Shown here piece by piece: positions 49,829-60,080 of a stretch of DNA of 64,000 bases. The DNA lies in the NCBI GenBank assembly GCA_029246385.1, contig JAQWNG010000015.1, positions 62,001 through 126,000 of the forward strand, read 5' to 3'. This DNA is from Halioglobus sp. Lineage in GTDB: Bacteria > Pseudomonadota > Gammaproteobacteria > Pseudomonadales > Halieaceae. The stretch's first letter is position 1. Each line of letters begins with the position of its first letter. Position numbers and translations under genes: made by a program. A model generated the notes under the pieces. That model did no database searches. It was not told the DNA's origin and saw nothing but the letters and a program-made list of their open reading frames with translations.

Positions 49829-49998
49829 GTGAAAAAGCCGTTTGCCTTCGCTGACGGCTCTTCTTCAAATGCGGCAACAGTTCTTGACTTATATCATCAC
49901 ACGCGAACGCGTGAGCACAGGGATAGAAGCCAAGGTCTGTTGCCGGCCGTCAACATGATTTCTAGACTATAGTCGGGTAACCCGCCCCTCTGTAAGCG

Positions 49999-51714
49999 CT
50001 AATCCCGATAGCCCGTAATCGACTTGGCAGCCTGATAGGCAAACGTCATAGCTGGCCCAAGGGTTGAACCCGGACCGGGATAACAGGGCAGCGTCGGAGC
50101 GCTGCAGTTACCAATTGCATAAAGACCTTCGATTACACTGCCGTTGTCATGAATCACCTGCGCATCCGCATTGGTCACCATGCCGCCCTGAGTTCCAAAA
50201 TCACCCGGATCAATCTTCATTGCATAGTATGGTGCCTTATTAATCGCTCCTAAACAGGGATTAGGCGTTACGCGAGGGTCTCCATAGTAACGATCATATG
50301 CCGACTCGCCGCGCTGATGATCCGGATCTTCGCCATTGCGAGCGAACTCATTCATTTTAGTGACCGTCTCTTCCAAGCCCGCCGGATCCACATCGATTTT
50401 TCGAGCAAGTTCGGCAATTGAGTCCGCCTTAGCAAAAAATCCTTCTGTTTCGTAGCGCTTTGGCACGGCCCAATCGGGCAGAAATTTGCTGTTATACAGT
50501 GGACCGACAAAATACGTGGCACGAAAATTAGCATCAAATATTTGCCAGCTTGGATTGAGAGGGTTTTCTTCGGTGTGCCTTGCGAACGTTTCCTGCTGAA
50601 ACGCCATATAGTTTTGTGATTCATTACTGAATCGCTGCCCAGCCGGGTTCACCATGATAGAACCGGGATAAGATTTTTCCATGATGCTCAAACGAGGGAT
50701 ATCTTCGCCTGGCACCGAAATTGTGTTACACCACCACGCCTCATCGAGACGGTGCATTTTTGCGCCCAGCCGTATTCCTTCGAGAATGGCATCCCCGGTA
50801 TTGTCTTTCGTACCCGCACTCCAGCGATGATCGGTAGGCTGCGGGAGATATTTTTCACGCATTTCTTGGTTATGCTCAAACCCGCCCGCTGCTAAAACAA
50901 CGGCTTTACGCGCCTGAATTCTGACCGGCTTACCCTCGCGTATTACTTCAACCCCTAGGACTTTGCCATCACAATCCACGACTTTCGTCATCGCTGTATT
51001 TTGCCAGAGCGGGATATCTCGATCCTGCATTGATGCTCGCAAACGGGCAACCCCGGCGCACCCTGTGGCTAGACGACGGTGAAACTTATCTTTGAGGCGC
51101 CAAGGGATATCAAGCACATAGTCAACGACCAACTTGAGAGCTGTTTTCCACCATCCAGGTTGTTGGCCGATCAGCAACCCCGCCTCGACCTGAGTAAATC
51201 CGATCACGCCCGCTAAATGCATCATCGGGTGGGTGCGCCGGAGTCGTCGCCACTCTTCACCGAGCTCATTTGCATTGAAGGTTTCCGGTTCCATAGAGCG
51301 GTGACCCTCCATAGCGCAGTCAAGATTGGTGTAGTAATCGGGATAGTGCTCCAAAGTCACATATCGCATGCGCGTGCGCTCGTGGAGAAAATCCACCATC
51401 TTCGGACCGTTCTCCAGATACGCATCGAGCTGAGGTTCGGGCACCTCCTCTTCCGTGATCAGTTGCCGCAGGTAGGTTTTGGCGCTCGCTAATGAATCTC
51501 CCGCACCGGCTTCATTGGCATAGCGGTTACAGGGAATCCATACGCCACCGCCGGAAATAGAACTGCTGCCACCGAAGAGGTCCGATTTCTCTACGACAAG
51601 AACATCCTTCACACCCATCTCATAGCTACACAGAGCTGCGGTCATGCCACCGTTTCCAGATCCGACCACTACTACATCAAAACTGTAATCCCACTGTTGC
51701 TCTGCACTCATCAT
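49999..51714 (-). CDS. FAD-dependent oxidoreductase, 3-ketosteroid delta1-dehydrogenase (KstD)-like
   Basis: DVVVVGSGNGGMTAALCSYEMGVKDVLVVEKSDLFGGSSSISGGGVWIPCN, GLYAIGNCSAPTLPCYPGPGSTLGPAMTFAYQAAKSI. Confidence 0.85.
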   Translation of the reverse strand: MMSAEQQWDYSFDVVVVGSGNGGMTAALCSYEMGVKDVLVVEKSDLFGGSSSISGGGVWIPCNRYANEAGAGDSLASAKTYLRQLITEEEVPEPQLDAYLENGPKMVDFLHERTRMRYVTLEHYPDYYTNLDCAMEGHRSMEPETFNANELGEEWRRLRRTHPMMHLAGVIGFTQVEAGLLIGQQPGWWKTALKLVVDYVLDIPWRLKDKFHRRLATGCAGVARLRASMQDRDIPLWQNTAMTKVVDCDGKVLGVEVIREGKPVRIQARKAVVLAAGGFEHNQEMREKYLPQPTDHRWSAGTKDNTGDAILEGIRLGAKMHRLDEAWWCNTISVPGEDIPRLSIMEKSYPGSIMVNPAGQRFSNESQNYMAFQQETFARHTEENPLNPSWQIFDANFRATYFVGPLYNSKFLPDWAVPKRYETEGFFAKADSIAELARKIDVDPAGLEETVTKMNEFARNGEDPDHQRGESAYDRYYGDPRVTPNPCLGAINKAPYYAMKIDPGDFGTQGGMVTNADAQVIHDNGSVIEGLYAIGNCSAPTLPCYPGPGSTLGPAMTFAYQAAKSITGYRD

Positions 51715-51930
51715 CTACACTCCACAAAGATACACTCTATGGTAGCGTAATCGCCGCGCATTGCAGCCTCAGAATGAACGTAATGACCTAAAGGTTTAAA
51801 AAATTGGTCGCCGCCGTCCCACATAGCGCTAAACCGCCCCCAGAAATTTGTCTTGTCAGCAGCTTCTGCGCCTTCTTATACTATGTATTCGCCCAGATAC
51901 GTCTAAAACGATCACTACAAGGAACTGGAT

Positions 51931-52413
51931 ATGCCTAAATTTCAACGCCACACAGTCCTCTCTGTCATTGTGCTCGCAGGGCTCGCTATCTCACCAATAG
52001 CCATTTCACACTACAATGATAAAGAAGCGCCTCAGTCCTATCGGCAGTCATGGTTTGCACTAATCGCTGCGAACTTTGGCCCCATGGTTTCTATGGTCAA
52101 AGGTGAGATACCTTGGCAGGAAATGCAAATGGCTGGCTACGCCGACCAACTAGCAGCGCTGACGACGCTGGATATCATGCGTGGCTTCGCCGATGGATCA
52201 GACAAAGGCACAACGCGCGCCAAACCTGAAATATGGCAAAACATGCCAGACTTCCAAAATAAAATGGAAGACTTCAAAAACGCGGTAAACGCGCTAAAGA
52301 TTATCGCCGATCAGGGCACCGACCGAAAAGCTATCGCGACACAGGTCGCGGCAACAGGGAAAGCCTGCAAAGCCTGTCATGATGAGTACAAGTCAAAAAA
52401 TTATCTTTATTAG
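51931..52413 (+). CDS. Cytochrome c' (class II c-type cytochrome)
   Basis: Signal peptide; C-terminal CKACHDEYKSK heme motif; helical-type sequence. Confidence 0.88.
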   Translation: MPKFQRHTVLSVIVLAGLAISPIAISHYNDKEAPQSYRQSWFALIAANFGPMVSMVKGEIPWQEMQMAGYADQLAALTTLDIMRGFADGSDKGTTRAKPEIWQNMPDFQNKMEDFKNAVNALKIIADQGTDRKAIATQVAATGKACKACHDEYKSKNYLY

Positions 52414-52630
52414 AGCTGGCCGCTTCCTCGCGAAAAAAGTTCCATCGTGACCAACTGAGTTGCAAAATGGCTCTTGTCCACAAATGCGGTTTATCGAGTC
52501 TCAGTCTTGAGTCCAGTACATGTATATGTGCCAGTGGTAAGCTCATAGATTAATTTTGTACTGCTGGGTTGCGTGTAACTATCGTAGGCGTAATCTTATT
52601 AGATCATATTCGCGCATCAGGAACTTTACA

Positions 52631-53881
52631 GTGGCTACAGTCAACAACCCTATTGATACACCACAACAAAGAGAACATGAGTTACTGGCTCTAGAGCTGT
52701 TCAATTCACCCGAGCTGCAAAAGATTTACGCACAAGTGAGATTTTACTGGCTAAACCTGGCTAAACCGTCATCTGATATGCGGTCCTGTTTCGATACCGC
52801 ATTCAACGAAGTGATGTTCAGTGCCGTGGTCTGGGCGCTAAACCAAGATCCGCTTTATCCGAAAGTGATTACTATCAGCCGCCTGTCTCATGATTTATAT
52901 GACCAGCGCATCCCTGGATCGCGCTGGGGTATTGATAATCCGGACAGCGTATATAGGGTAATTCCTGTCAATGGTTCTGAGGCCTATGTCATCAATGGTC
53001 GAGTACATGAAAAGCGCCTGGTGGAAAATTATTTCACGCTGTGGGACAAAGACATGCGAACCGTCGGCCTACTCAATGGTAAAGACTTGGTAGTAGACGC
53101 AGAAGGACGCTTCGAAATAACTGTAGACAATCGGCCCGCGGGTGAACGACCCAATCACGTTCAGACCGACGATAGCGCCTTTGAATTCTATATTCGTGAC
53201 GTTATCTTTGATTGGGCAGACGATCGCGTGAATGCGTTACGGGTCGAACGCTTAGGACCGCCGCCTACCCGCGCTCAGTTTGGACGGGACCAACTGATTG
53301 AACTGGCCGGCCAGTATATGCACAAATACGCAACTAATACCCATCGCTGGAACAATCAGGCACTGCAAAAGGAACCCAACGACTTTAGTTTCTTAATTGA
53401 CCGTGAGGACGATGGCGCTCAGGTTGGTCAAATCTATATCATGGGGCACTTCCGGCTACCCGACTCCAAACACGCTATCGTGCTAGAGGTAGACATGGGC
53501 GGGGCCGAGTATTTCATCGCGCCCATTACCAATATATGGGGTACCACTAACAACATTACGGAGCGTAATGGCTGCCTAAACAGCGCACAGTCAATCAAAA
53601 ATGCAGATGGAAGTTACACCTTCGTTATTTCGATGACTGACCCCGAGGTGCATAACTGGCTGGATCCCGATGATATGTATGAGGGCATTCTCACTTTAAG
53701 GTGGGCTGAATTTGTCGACGGCAACCCATCCAACAGCTTGGGCGTCAGCTCGTCAGTGGTCAACTTGGCGGAGTATCAGGCTACATTGCCCGACAGCAAA
53801 AAGATTTCCTTAGAGCAACGCCAGCGCATCAGTAAAGAGCGAGCCGCAAGCTATGCATGGCGTCTTACAGGAGAAATATAG
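52631..53881 (+). CDS. DUF1214-like hypothetical protein
   Basis: Long ORF, GTG start after AGGAA; FEFYIRDVIFDWADDRVNALRVERLG; C-terminal TFVISMTDPEVHNWLDPDDMYEGILTLRW. Confidence 0.65.
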   Translation: MATVNNPIDTPQQREHELLALELFNSPELQKIYAQVRFYWLNLAKPSSDMRSCFDTAFNEVMFSAVVWALNQDPLYPKVITISRLSHDLYDQRIPGSRWGIDNPDSVYRVIPVNGSEAYVINGRVHEKRLVENYFTLWDKDMRTVGLLNGKDLVVDAEGRFEITVDNRPAGERPNHVQTDDSAFEFYIRDVIFDWADDRVNALRVERLGPPPTRAQFGRDQLIELAGQYMHKYATNTHRWNNQALQKEPNDFSFLIDREDDGAQVGQIYIMGHFRLPDSKHAIVLEVDMGGAEYFIAPITNIWGTTNNITERNGCLNSAQSIKNADGSYTFVISMTDPEVHNWLDPDDMYEGILTLRWAEFVDGNPSNSLGVSSSVVNLAEYQATLPDSKKISLEQRQRISKERAASYAWRLTGEI

Positions 53882-54724
53882 ATGAACCCGAAAATTTGGT
53901 TTATTACTGGATGTTCTACCGGCTTTGGACGTCACATCGCGCTGGCAGCGCTTTCACGTGGTGACAAGGTCGTCGTCACGGCGCGACGCCCTGAAACAGT
54001 CGCCGATATATGCGTGCACTACCCAAGCAATACGCTGGCATTAGCACTCGATGTAACGGACGCATCTCAAATTGAAGCCGCAGTGTCTTCGGCGGAAGAC
54101 CATTTTGGGGCTATTGATGTATTGGTCAATAACGCCGGCTATGGCTACGTCGGTGCGATTGAGGAAGGCGAAGAAGCGGCAGTACGTCAACTGTTTGAAA
54201 CTAATTTCTTTGGTGTCCTAGCACTGACCAAAAGAGTGTTGCCTCTTATGCGGCAGCGCGGCGGAGGCGTCATACTGAACAACTCTTCGCAGGCCGGTTT
54301 GATGGCCAACCCTGGCACGGGCTATTACAGTGCGTCCAAGTACGCAATGGAAGGTTTAATGGAAGCGCTATCGAAGGAAGTAGCCCCATTTAGCATCAAG
54401 GTATGCTCAATTCAGCCCGGCGCCTTTCGTACAGATTGGTCCGGCCGCTCTATGCAACGAACTCAGACGCCTATTGATGACTATAATGAACATGTCGGAT
54501 CACGACTGGATATGATCGGCGCAATGGACGGCAAGCAGCCGGGTGACCCTGTGCGGGCCGCGCAGGTATTCGTCGACCTAGCCCATATGGAGAAACCACC
54601 GGCGCAACTCTTGCTCGGTGCTGGCGTCTTGGCCACCTACCGCGACAAGTTAACTGAGGTTAGCCAATCGCTAGATACTTGGGAAGCCGTCACCCAAAGC
54701 GTCGATTTTGCACCCGTTGAATGA
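53882..54724 (+). CDS. SDR family oxidoreductase
   Basis: IWFITGCSTGFGRHIALAALSRGDKVVVTARR, VLVNNAGYGYVGAIEE, YYSASKYAMEGLMEAL. Confidence 0.92.
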   Translation: MNPKIWFITGCSTGFGRHIALAALSRGDKVVVTARRPETVADICVHYPSNTLALALDVTDASQIEAAVSSAEDHFGAIDVLVNNAGYGYVGAIEEGEEAAVRQLFETNFFGVLALTKRVLPLMRQRGGGVILNNSSQAGLMANPGTGYYSASKYAMEGLMEALSKEVAPFSIKVCSIQPGAFRTDWSGRSMQRTQTPIDDYNEHVGSRLDMIGAMDGKQPGDPVRAAQVFVDLAHMEKPPAQLLLGAGVLATYRDKLTEVSQSLDTWEAVTQSVDFAPVE

Positions 54725-54863
54725 CCAACAATGCCACTATGCAATCCTCTTGCCTGGTTAGCATTGGACTAACGACGAGCAGCAGTGAATTGACGCAAGT
54801 GATCGCCATTTTTTTTGCACCCGATCGATAGCCATAGACTTGAGCTATCGCAGAATATAGCGA

Positions 54864-56033
54864 TTACTCAAAGCCATAACGGTGACGATATTCTTTAAAT
54901 TCAGCTTTAAGAAACTGTTCGGTATAACCAAACTGCTCTGGACTGTATTCATGAACAGCACGATCGTCACGCCGATTGTTATTCCGCCAGTCTTGTATAG
55001 CTGCTCTCGCCATATCGGTAAACTCCATACCGATAAATTGATAGAGTGAGTCGAGGACGCCATCGGCATTGCGTGTCGTATCGTCATAGTTAACGTCAAA
55101 GAAGCAATCCGAATGTTGATCGCGTATGCCGATGGCTAAGCGCATACTGTGCGAAAACTTGGCACACCAGATATCTGCGACCGCCTTTGGATCAGGATTG
55201 TCTGTATTTAGACTCCACAGGCCATAATTGAGGCTGGTCAATGAGGGTATAGTCTCCAGCGGGTCGCGGTGGGTCTGAATAACTTTCACGCCAGGAAATG
55301 TCTCTAGCAACAAATCGAGATGGTGCATGTGATGTGGCGCTTTCAGCAGCCACCGTCTAACCCCCTGCCCCTTGCGTTTTTTCTGCCACTGCAAGAACTG
55401 CAATACTCTGTATAGATATTGATAACCGGGGGTATTATCGTGCGCATCAACCCAATTAGCATAATCAGGGATATTACAAAAAGCCTCAGGCACGCTGCTG
55501 TAAAAAGATTGCTCCAACAGCATAATTTCCTCGTCGGCGGCTTCTGCATCAAATGGATGCATGGCAGCCAACTCGGGATTGGCATCCAGCATTGTGCGTA
55601 TTTCAGACTTTGCAGCATCGAGCCGCGGATCTTTACCGATAAAATCCCAATCTATGGGCGGAGAGGGAAACCTGGTTTCAAACCATAATGGCGTGTAAAA
55701 ACGCTCATCACTGCCGAGTGTTCTATGCAACATCGTTGTACCCGTGCGAGGCAAGCCCACTATCACAACCGGATTTAATATTTCTTCGGACGCTATTTCT
55801 GGATACTTGTTGAAAAAACTCTGCATTAACAGGCGCTGACACAGGATCTCAATAATTCTGGCAGACTGCCCTTGCGTTCCGGACTCATTAAGGTTGGCCT
55901 GCCCGACTAGCGCCTTCAATAAAACTTTCAGGGGCGCATGAAAGCTATCGTCCCCATAATCATTCAGTCCGGTACGCTGCTGTGCAGCCTTTGTCACATA
56001 CTCTAACTGCAACGGACGACTACTTACAGCCAT
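54864..56033 (-). CDS. Sulfotransferase family protein
   Basis: PVVIVGLPRTGTTMLHRTLGSD (PAPS-binding P-loop), RWLLKAPHHMHHLDLLLETFPGVKVIQTHRDP. Confidence 0.92.
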   Translation of the reverse strand: MAVSSRPLQLEYVTKAAQQRTGLNDYGDDSFHAPLKVLLKALVGQANLNESGTQGQSARIIEILCQRLLMQSFFNKYPEIASEEILNPVVIVGLPRTGTTMLHRTLGSDERFYTPLWFETRFPSPPIDWDFIGKDPRLDAAKSEIRTMLDANPELAAMHPFDAEAADEEIMLLEQSFYSSVPEAFCNIPDYANWVDAHDNTPGYQYLYRVLQFLQWQKKRKGQGVRRWLLKAPHHMHHLDLLLETFPGVKVIQTHRDPLETIPSLTSLNYGLWSLNTDNPDPKAVADIWCAKFSHSMRLAIGIRDQHSDCFFDVNYDDTTRNADGVLDSLYQFIGMEFTDMARAAIQDWRNNNRRDDRAVHEYSPEQFGYTEQFLKAEFKEYRHRYGFE

Positions 56034-56061
56034 TGATTCACTTCCTCTCACTACTGAGTGA

Positions 56062-56574
56062 TCATAGAGATAGCGCAGCTAGCGCAAAATAGCCAAGCAG
56101 GCCCGCTTGCATCAACGTGAGCAGCAACGGTAAGACCCTTCCCTTGACATTATCCCACTCGATCAGCATGAGCACACTGACCTGAAAAAAGTACAAGGCA
56201 TAGGCGAGCACGAGCGATGCTTCTACCGAGGCACCCCAGTCGAGCGCGACGGCGGCGACCGCCGGCAAACCGATCGCGAGATTGGCAAAGCCAACCTCGA
56301 TTTGGAAATTGTTGCGTTGGCCCAGATCCCAACCCGCGCGAACGGCGTCACTGCGATGAAACACTGAGTGCCGTACCATTGAGATAATACCAACCGCGCC
56401 CACAGAGAGCAAAGCCACGGGACGGATGGCCACTGCGGCCCCATCGGAACCGAGCGTTGAAAAACCGATATAGTAGCCGCAAGCTCCAACCACGTAAGTG
56501 GCGAGCATAAGCCATTGTGATACACGAGGGTCTGACAATCTAGCCTCCATGATGCCGTTAGTTTGATGCGCCAT
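56062..56574 (-). CDS. Small multi-TM hypothetical protein (possibly DUF6790)
   Basis: 170-aa ORF with several hydrophobic segments; NNFQIEVGFANLAIGLPAVAAVALDWG. Confidence 0.65.
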   Translation of the reverse strand: MAHQTNGIMEARLSDPRVSQWLMLATYVVGACGYYIGFSTLGSDGAAVAIRPVALLSVGAVGIISMVRHSVFHRSDAVRAGWDLGQRNNFQIEVGFANLAIGLPAVAAVALDWGASVEASLVLAYALYFFQVSVLMLIEWDNVKGRVLPLLLTLMQAGLLGYFALAALSL

Positions 56575-56652
56575 GCATGAAGGCTACTGCCTTCCACTAA
56601 AGAGTCAAGTGCTTAAACTCAAGCCACATTTGCATGGACGGGCAATATTCGG

Positions 56653-57054
56653 TCACGAATCAAATCCCCCACTATACTGTCGAACATCCGGATCTAGAAC
56701 CTCCCAGGCGGCCTTGGAACTAACATGAATATGTTGTTTCAGCCGAATTCCAGGATCAGAATCGAGCAACCCCATCGGCACCCAGTGCAACCTATAATCA
56801 GTCAAAAACTGCGGCAGTATGGACCCGCAATCGGGGCAGAACCGGCGTTTAAATCCACTTTCACATTGATACTCACGCACGCGCTCGCCAGCCTTGAGCC
56901 AGTCAAAATCGACTTCACGGACCATTGCTGCCGCACTAGATGCCCCTCCAAATGCCTTCCGGCATTTAGAGCAATGACATTTAAAGATGGCCGAGTTGAA
57001 CTCTTTAACCACAAAACGCACCGCACCACAGAGACAACCACCTTTCGTCATCAC
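56653..57054 (-). CDS. GFA (Mss4-like) family protein
   Basis: GGCLCGAVRFVV...KCHCSKCRKAFGGASSAAAM...RRFCPDCGSILPQ. Confidence 0.92.
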   Translation of the reverse strand: MMTKGGCLCGAVRFVVKEFNSAIFKCHCSKCRKAFGGASSAAAMVREVDFDWLKAGERVREYQCESGFKRRFCPDCGSILPQFLTDYRLHWVPMGLLDSDPGIRLKQHIHVSSKAAWEVLDPDVRQYSGGFDS

Positions 57055-57091
57055 TAATCTCCCACTAGCATTAAATCCTGAATAATTATAA

Positions 57092-57105
57092 ATCGATTAA
57101 TCGAT
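57092..57105. promoter_or_regulatory. Perfect 14-bp palindrome ATCGATTAATCGAT
   Basis: Direct reading; about 40-50 bp upstream of the GFA start codon. Confidence 0.45.
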
Positions 57106-57163
57106 AGCTACATCGAGTACTCACGTACTCTACTTTTATAATTTTTATCATCTTTCGCAGCGC

Positions 57164-57823
57164 TCACCAGTTTAAAGACGACTGCGGGGCCTGCAGCAGT
57201 CCCCACCAAAGCGCCAGTCCAATAAGCAAAACAACAATCACCGCCCACCACCAGGGTGCGGGGGCTTCAGTGCCGATACGCCCCAAAGCACTGCCATGCA
57301 ACATAGCCTGTAGTAACTTTTCTTTCAGTTTAAACTGGTGGTAAAACACGGCAAAGATATGCAAACACACCAATGCCAGCAATCCATTAAAGGCTAAATC
57401 GTGGACTAGACCCATGGCATCACGAAAATCAGAATCGGCCCAATAGTAGAGCGGACCAGAGAACAGCACGTCGTCACTATTGAACAAACCGCTAATCGCC
57501 TGAGCTAACAGTAACGACAATAGTAGAAGCACGGACCAGCCGCCCAGTGGATTATGGCCTGCACTGCGCCCCCCCTGTCCTCGCAAGTAAGCGCCCAGCC
57601 GTGCGGGGCCCACCACGAAATCGGTGAATCGGGAATGACGACTGCCTATGAAGCCCCAAAGAATACGACTGCTTACTAAGACTAGCACCGTATAGCCCGT
57701 CCATTGGTGTACATCAAAGCGCTCTTCCTCTGCGCTCCACCAAGCTATAGGCAGACAGCAGACAATCAGCCAGTGGAAAACACGTGTTGGGATATCCCAC
57801 AAAGGGTTTGGACTGGCAGGCAT
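57164..57823 (-). CDS. Cytochrome b561-type membrane protein
   Basis: NPLWDIPTRVFHWLIVCCLPIAWWSAEE...VHQWTGYTVLVLVSSRILWGFIGSRHSRF. Confidence 0.9.
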   Translation of the reverse strand: MPASPNPLWDIPTRVFHWLIVCCLPIAWWSAEEERFDVHQWTGYTVLVLVSSRILWGFIGSRHSRFTDFVVGPARLGAYLRGQGGRSAGHNPLGGWSVLLLLSLLLAQAISGLFNSDDVLFSGPLYYWADSDFRDAMGLVHDLAFNGLLALVCLHIFAVFYHQFKLKEKLLQAMLHGSALGRIGTEAPAPWWWAVIVVLLIGLALWWGLLQAPQSSLNW

Positions 57824-57828
57824 AATAT

Positions 57829-58548
57829 TTAGGTTGTCGGCAGTTGTAGCAAGGGTGGAAAATCAGGATCGACATTCAGGTACTGATAGTGCCAGCACTT
57901 GTGACCCAACACTGCGCGATGACGAGCGCCAGGTAGACTGCCGTCGGCACTTTCATAACCGGCGTCTCCCCGAAACATGACCATCATCTGGTCCCCCGCA
58001 TTGGCGAACACGGGAAACACTTCCGGCACGGGAGAACTGCGCTCCTCAGCAACCATCTGCGCCACACTGGAATACCGCATAAGTCCCAGCAGAGTGAAGT
58101 AGGTAGGTGGCAACATAGCCAGGTTACCAGATTCATGTTCGGCCACAGCGTCGCGCACACTCAACCAACGAGAGTCATGAATCTCACCACCATCAATCAC
58201 TACTTCAACGTCGTCCGCCACTGGCGCCGCATAAATCCACGTTGCAAAACGCCGCGGCTCACCCACCGGCGTGGTCCAGTGACTTAATAACACCATGTCC
58301 TGAAGCTTTGGCGACAAACCTGACTCTTCATGTGCCTCCCTTGCAGCGGCAACTCGCGTGGCATTGGCGATACTGCCGTCTCCAGCCTCAAAGTCTTTCG
58401 GGTCCACTGAGCCACCGGGGAAAACCCAAGCACCGCCGGCAAAAGCTAACGCTTTATTGCGCTTCAAAAGAAGTGTTTCAAGACCAGCGGCGGTATCACG
58501 CAATAAAACCACCGTACTGGCGGGACGAACTTCGATATTGTCGTACAT
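57829..58548 (-). CDS. NUDIX hydrolase
   Basis: GGAWVFPGGSVDPKDFE...ATRVAAAREAHEESGL (Nudix box-like). Confidence 0.88.
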   Translation of the reverse strand: MYDNIEVRPASTVVLLRDTAAGLETLLLKRNKALAFAGGAWVFPGGSVDPKDFEAGDGSIANATRVAAAREAHEESGLSPKLQDMVLLSHWTTPVGEPRRFATWIYAAPVADDVEVVIDGGEIHDSRWLSVRDAVAEHESGNLAMLPPTYFTLLGLMRYSSVAQMVAEERSSPVPEVFPVFANAGDQMMVMFRGDAGYESADGSLPGARHRAVLGHKCWHYQYLNVDPDFPPLLQLPTT

Positions 58549-58588
58549 AAGCCTCCCTTAAATTAATACAGAGTCAAGCAGGCAGTTA

Positions 58589-59011
58589 CTAGCGTAGCGA
58601 CGAGTCCGCAATAAACGTCGAGGCCATACTCAGATCGAAGCCACACTGGTTAACCGTCTGCATTGCATTTTCAGACGCAGAAGTTGCTCGGCCCGCCACC
58701 CACAAATTGGCACAGCGCGTGCCCGAGCGGCAAAATGCCAACACCGGACGCTCAGAATCATCGAACAGGTCAGTCATCGCAGCCAAATCTGGCCCTGGGA
58801 AGTTGGCCGCAGTGACCGGCATGTGATGATAGTCCAGACCCACTGCTGCTGCCGCGGCAGCGATGACAGCCCCGGCAGGCTGATGACTGTCTTCACCGTC
58901 CGGTCGGTTATTGACCAGCACCTTGTAGCCCGCCGCTGCGATTTTCGCCACATCGTCTCGGCTAATCTGTGCAGACACAGAGAGACTTTCCGTTAACTTT
59001 ATAATATCCAT
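58589..59011 (-). CDS. TIGR01244-like (Blh) phosphatase family protein
   Basis: VSAQISRDDVAKIAAAGYKVLVNNRPDGEDSHQPAG, RPVLAFCRSGTRCANLW (CxxGxR loop). Confidence 0.88.
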   Translation of the reverse strand: MDIIKLTESLSVSAQISRDDVAKIAAAGYKVLVNNRPDGEDSHQPAGAVIAAAAAAVGLDYHHMPVTAANFPGPDLAAMTDLFDDSERPVLAFCRSGTRCANLWVAGRATSASENAMQTVNQCGFDLSMASTFIADSSLR

Positions 59012-59072
59012 GCGCCCTCTCTATGATCTCGAATACAACAGCGATCGACCTTTACTATCAATGGGAGCAATA

Positions 59073-59879
59073 TTACTCACCACGAAACAATGGCTGCCTT
59101 TTTTCCTTGAATGCTCTAGGTCCTTCCCGAGCATCTTTGCTCATCATAATCAATCCCGCTTGCTCCATCTCAAACTGAAATGCCTCCGCCCACGGCAGCG
59201 TGTGTGTCTCCAAGGCAGTTTTCTTGATTGCCTGCAATGCAAGAGGCGCCTGCCGGCAAATATTTTGTGCATAGCGCTCAGCTTGGGCTTGCAATTCGGT
59301 TAGCGGCACGACGTCTGAAACCAGGCCCATCGCCAGAGCTTCTTGGGCGCTGATAGGCTCACCGCCAAGCAAAATCTTCATAGCATGCGCCCACGGTAGC
59401 TGCCGAGCCAGTCTTACCATAGACCCTGCTCCAGGCACTACACCCACTTTAGGTTCAGGCAATGCGAATTGCGCATGCTCTGCGGCAATACGTATATCGG
59501 TCGCCTGCAGCAATTCAGTGCCACCCCCGAGCGCGCGTCCATTTACTGCAGCAATAACAGGCTTGTACAGAGGCTCTGCCTTAAGCATGATTTGATCAAC
59601 AATCATCGGATCAGACAACAACCGTTCCTCCTGTGGCGTCTGAGGCTTTTTAGCGCCCGTCCATAAAGGGATGATCTGTGACAAATCTCCGCCGCAACAA
59701 AAGTCCTCGTCGCCAGCAGCCGTTAGCACCGCAACGCGAATGGCATCGTCAGCGCGTATTTCTTGCCATGCGTCTGCTAATTCAACAAACATCTCGCCGT
59801 TGATCATATTTTTGGTGGCTGGACGATTCAGCGTGATCCAAGCCTGCTGCCCGCGCTTTTCGAATATTACACTGCTCAT
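59073..59879 (-). CDS. Enoyl-CoA hydratase/isomerase family protein
   Basis: AWITLNRPATKNMINGEMF, AVNGRALGGGTELLQATDIRIAAEHAQFALPEPKVGVVPGAGSMVRLARQLP. Confidence 0.92.
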   Translation of the reverse strand: MSSVIFEKRGQQAWITLNRPATKNMINGEMFVELADAWQEIRADDAIRVAVLTAAGDEDFCCGGDLSQIIPLWTGAKKPQTPQEERLLSDPMIVDQIMLKAEPLYKPVIAAVNGRALGGGTELLQATDIRIAAEHAQFALPEPKVGVVPGAGSMVRLARQLPWAHAMKILLGGEPISAQEALAMGLVSDVVPLTELQAQAERYAQNICRQAPLALQAIKKTALETHTLPWAEAFQFEMEQAGLIMMSKDAREGPRAFKEKRQPLFRGE

Positions 59880-60080
59880 TACGTCTCTCCCCAAGTCCGG
59901 ATACGATCTCGACAGACATTTAATCCGTCCGCAGGCAGACTGGCTTTCATTCGCCGACTAGCGGCATTATAAGCGCACGCGAACTGATGCGCTCCAGCGT
60001 ATCTCCCACTCGAGACCAAAAGACATAGGGTGTATCGCCTTTTAGCCACAACCCCGCGTAACGCGTATTCGGCCTGGCGC

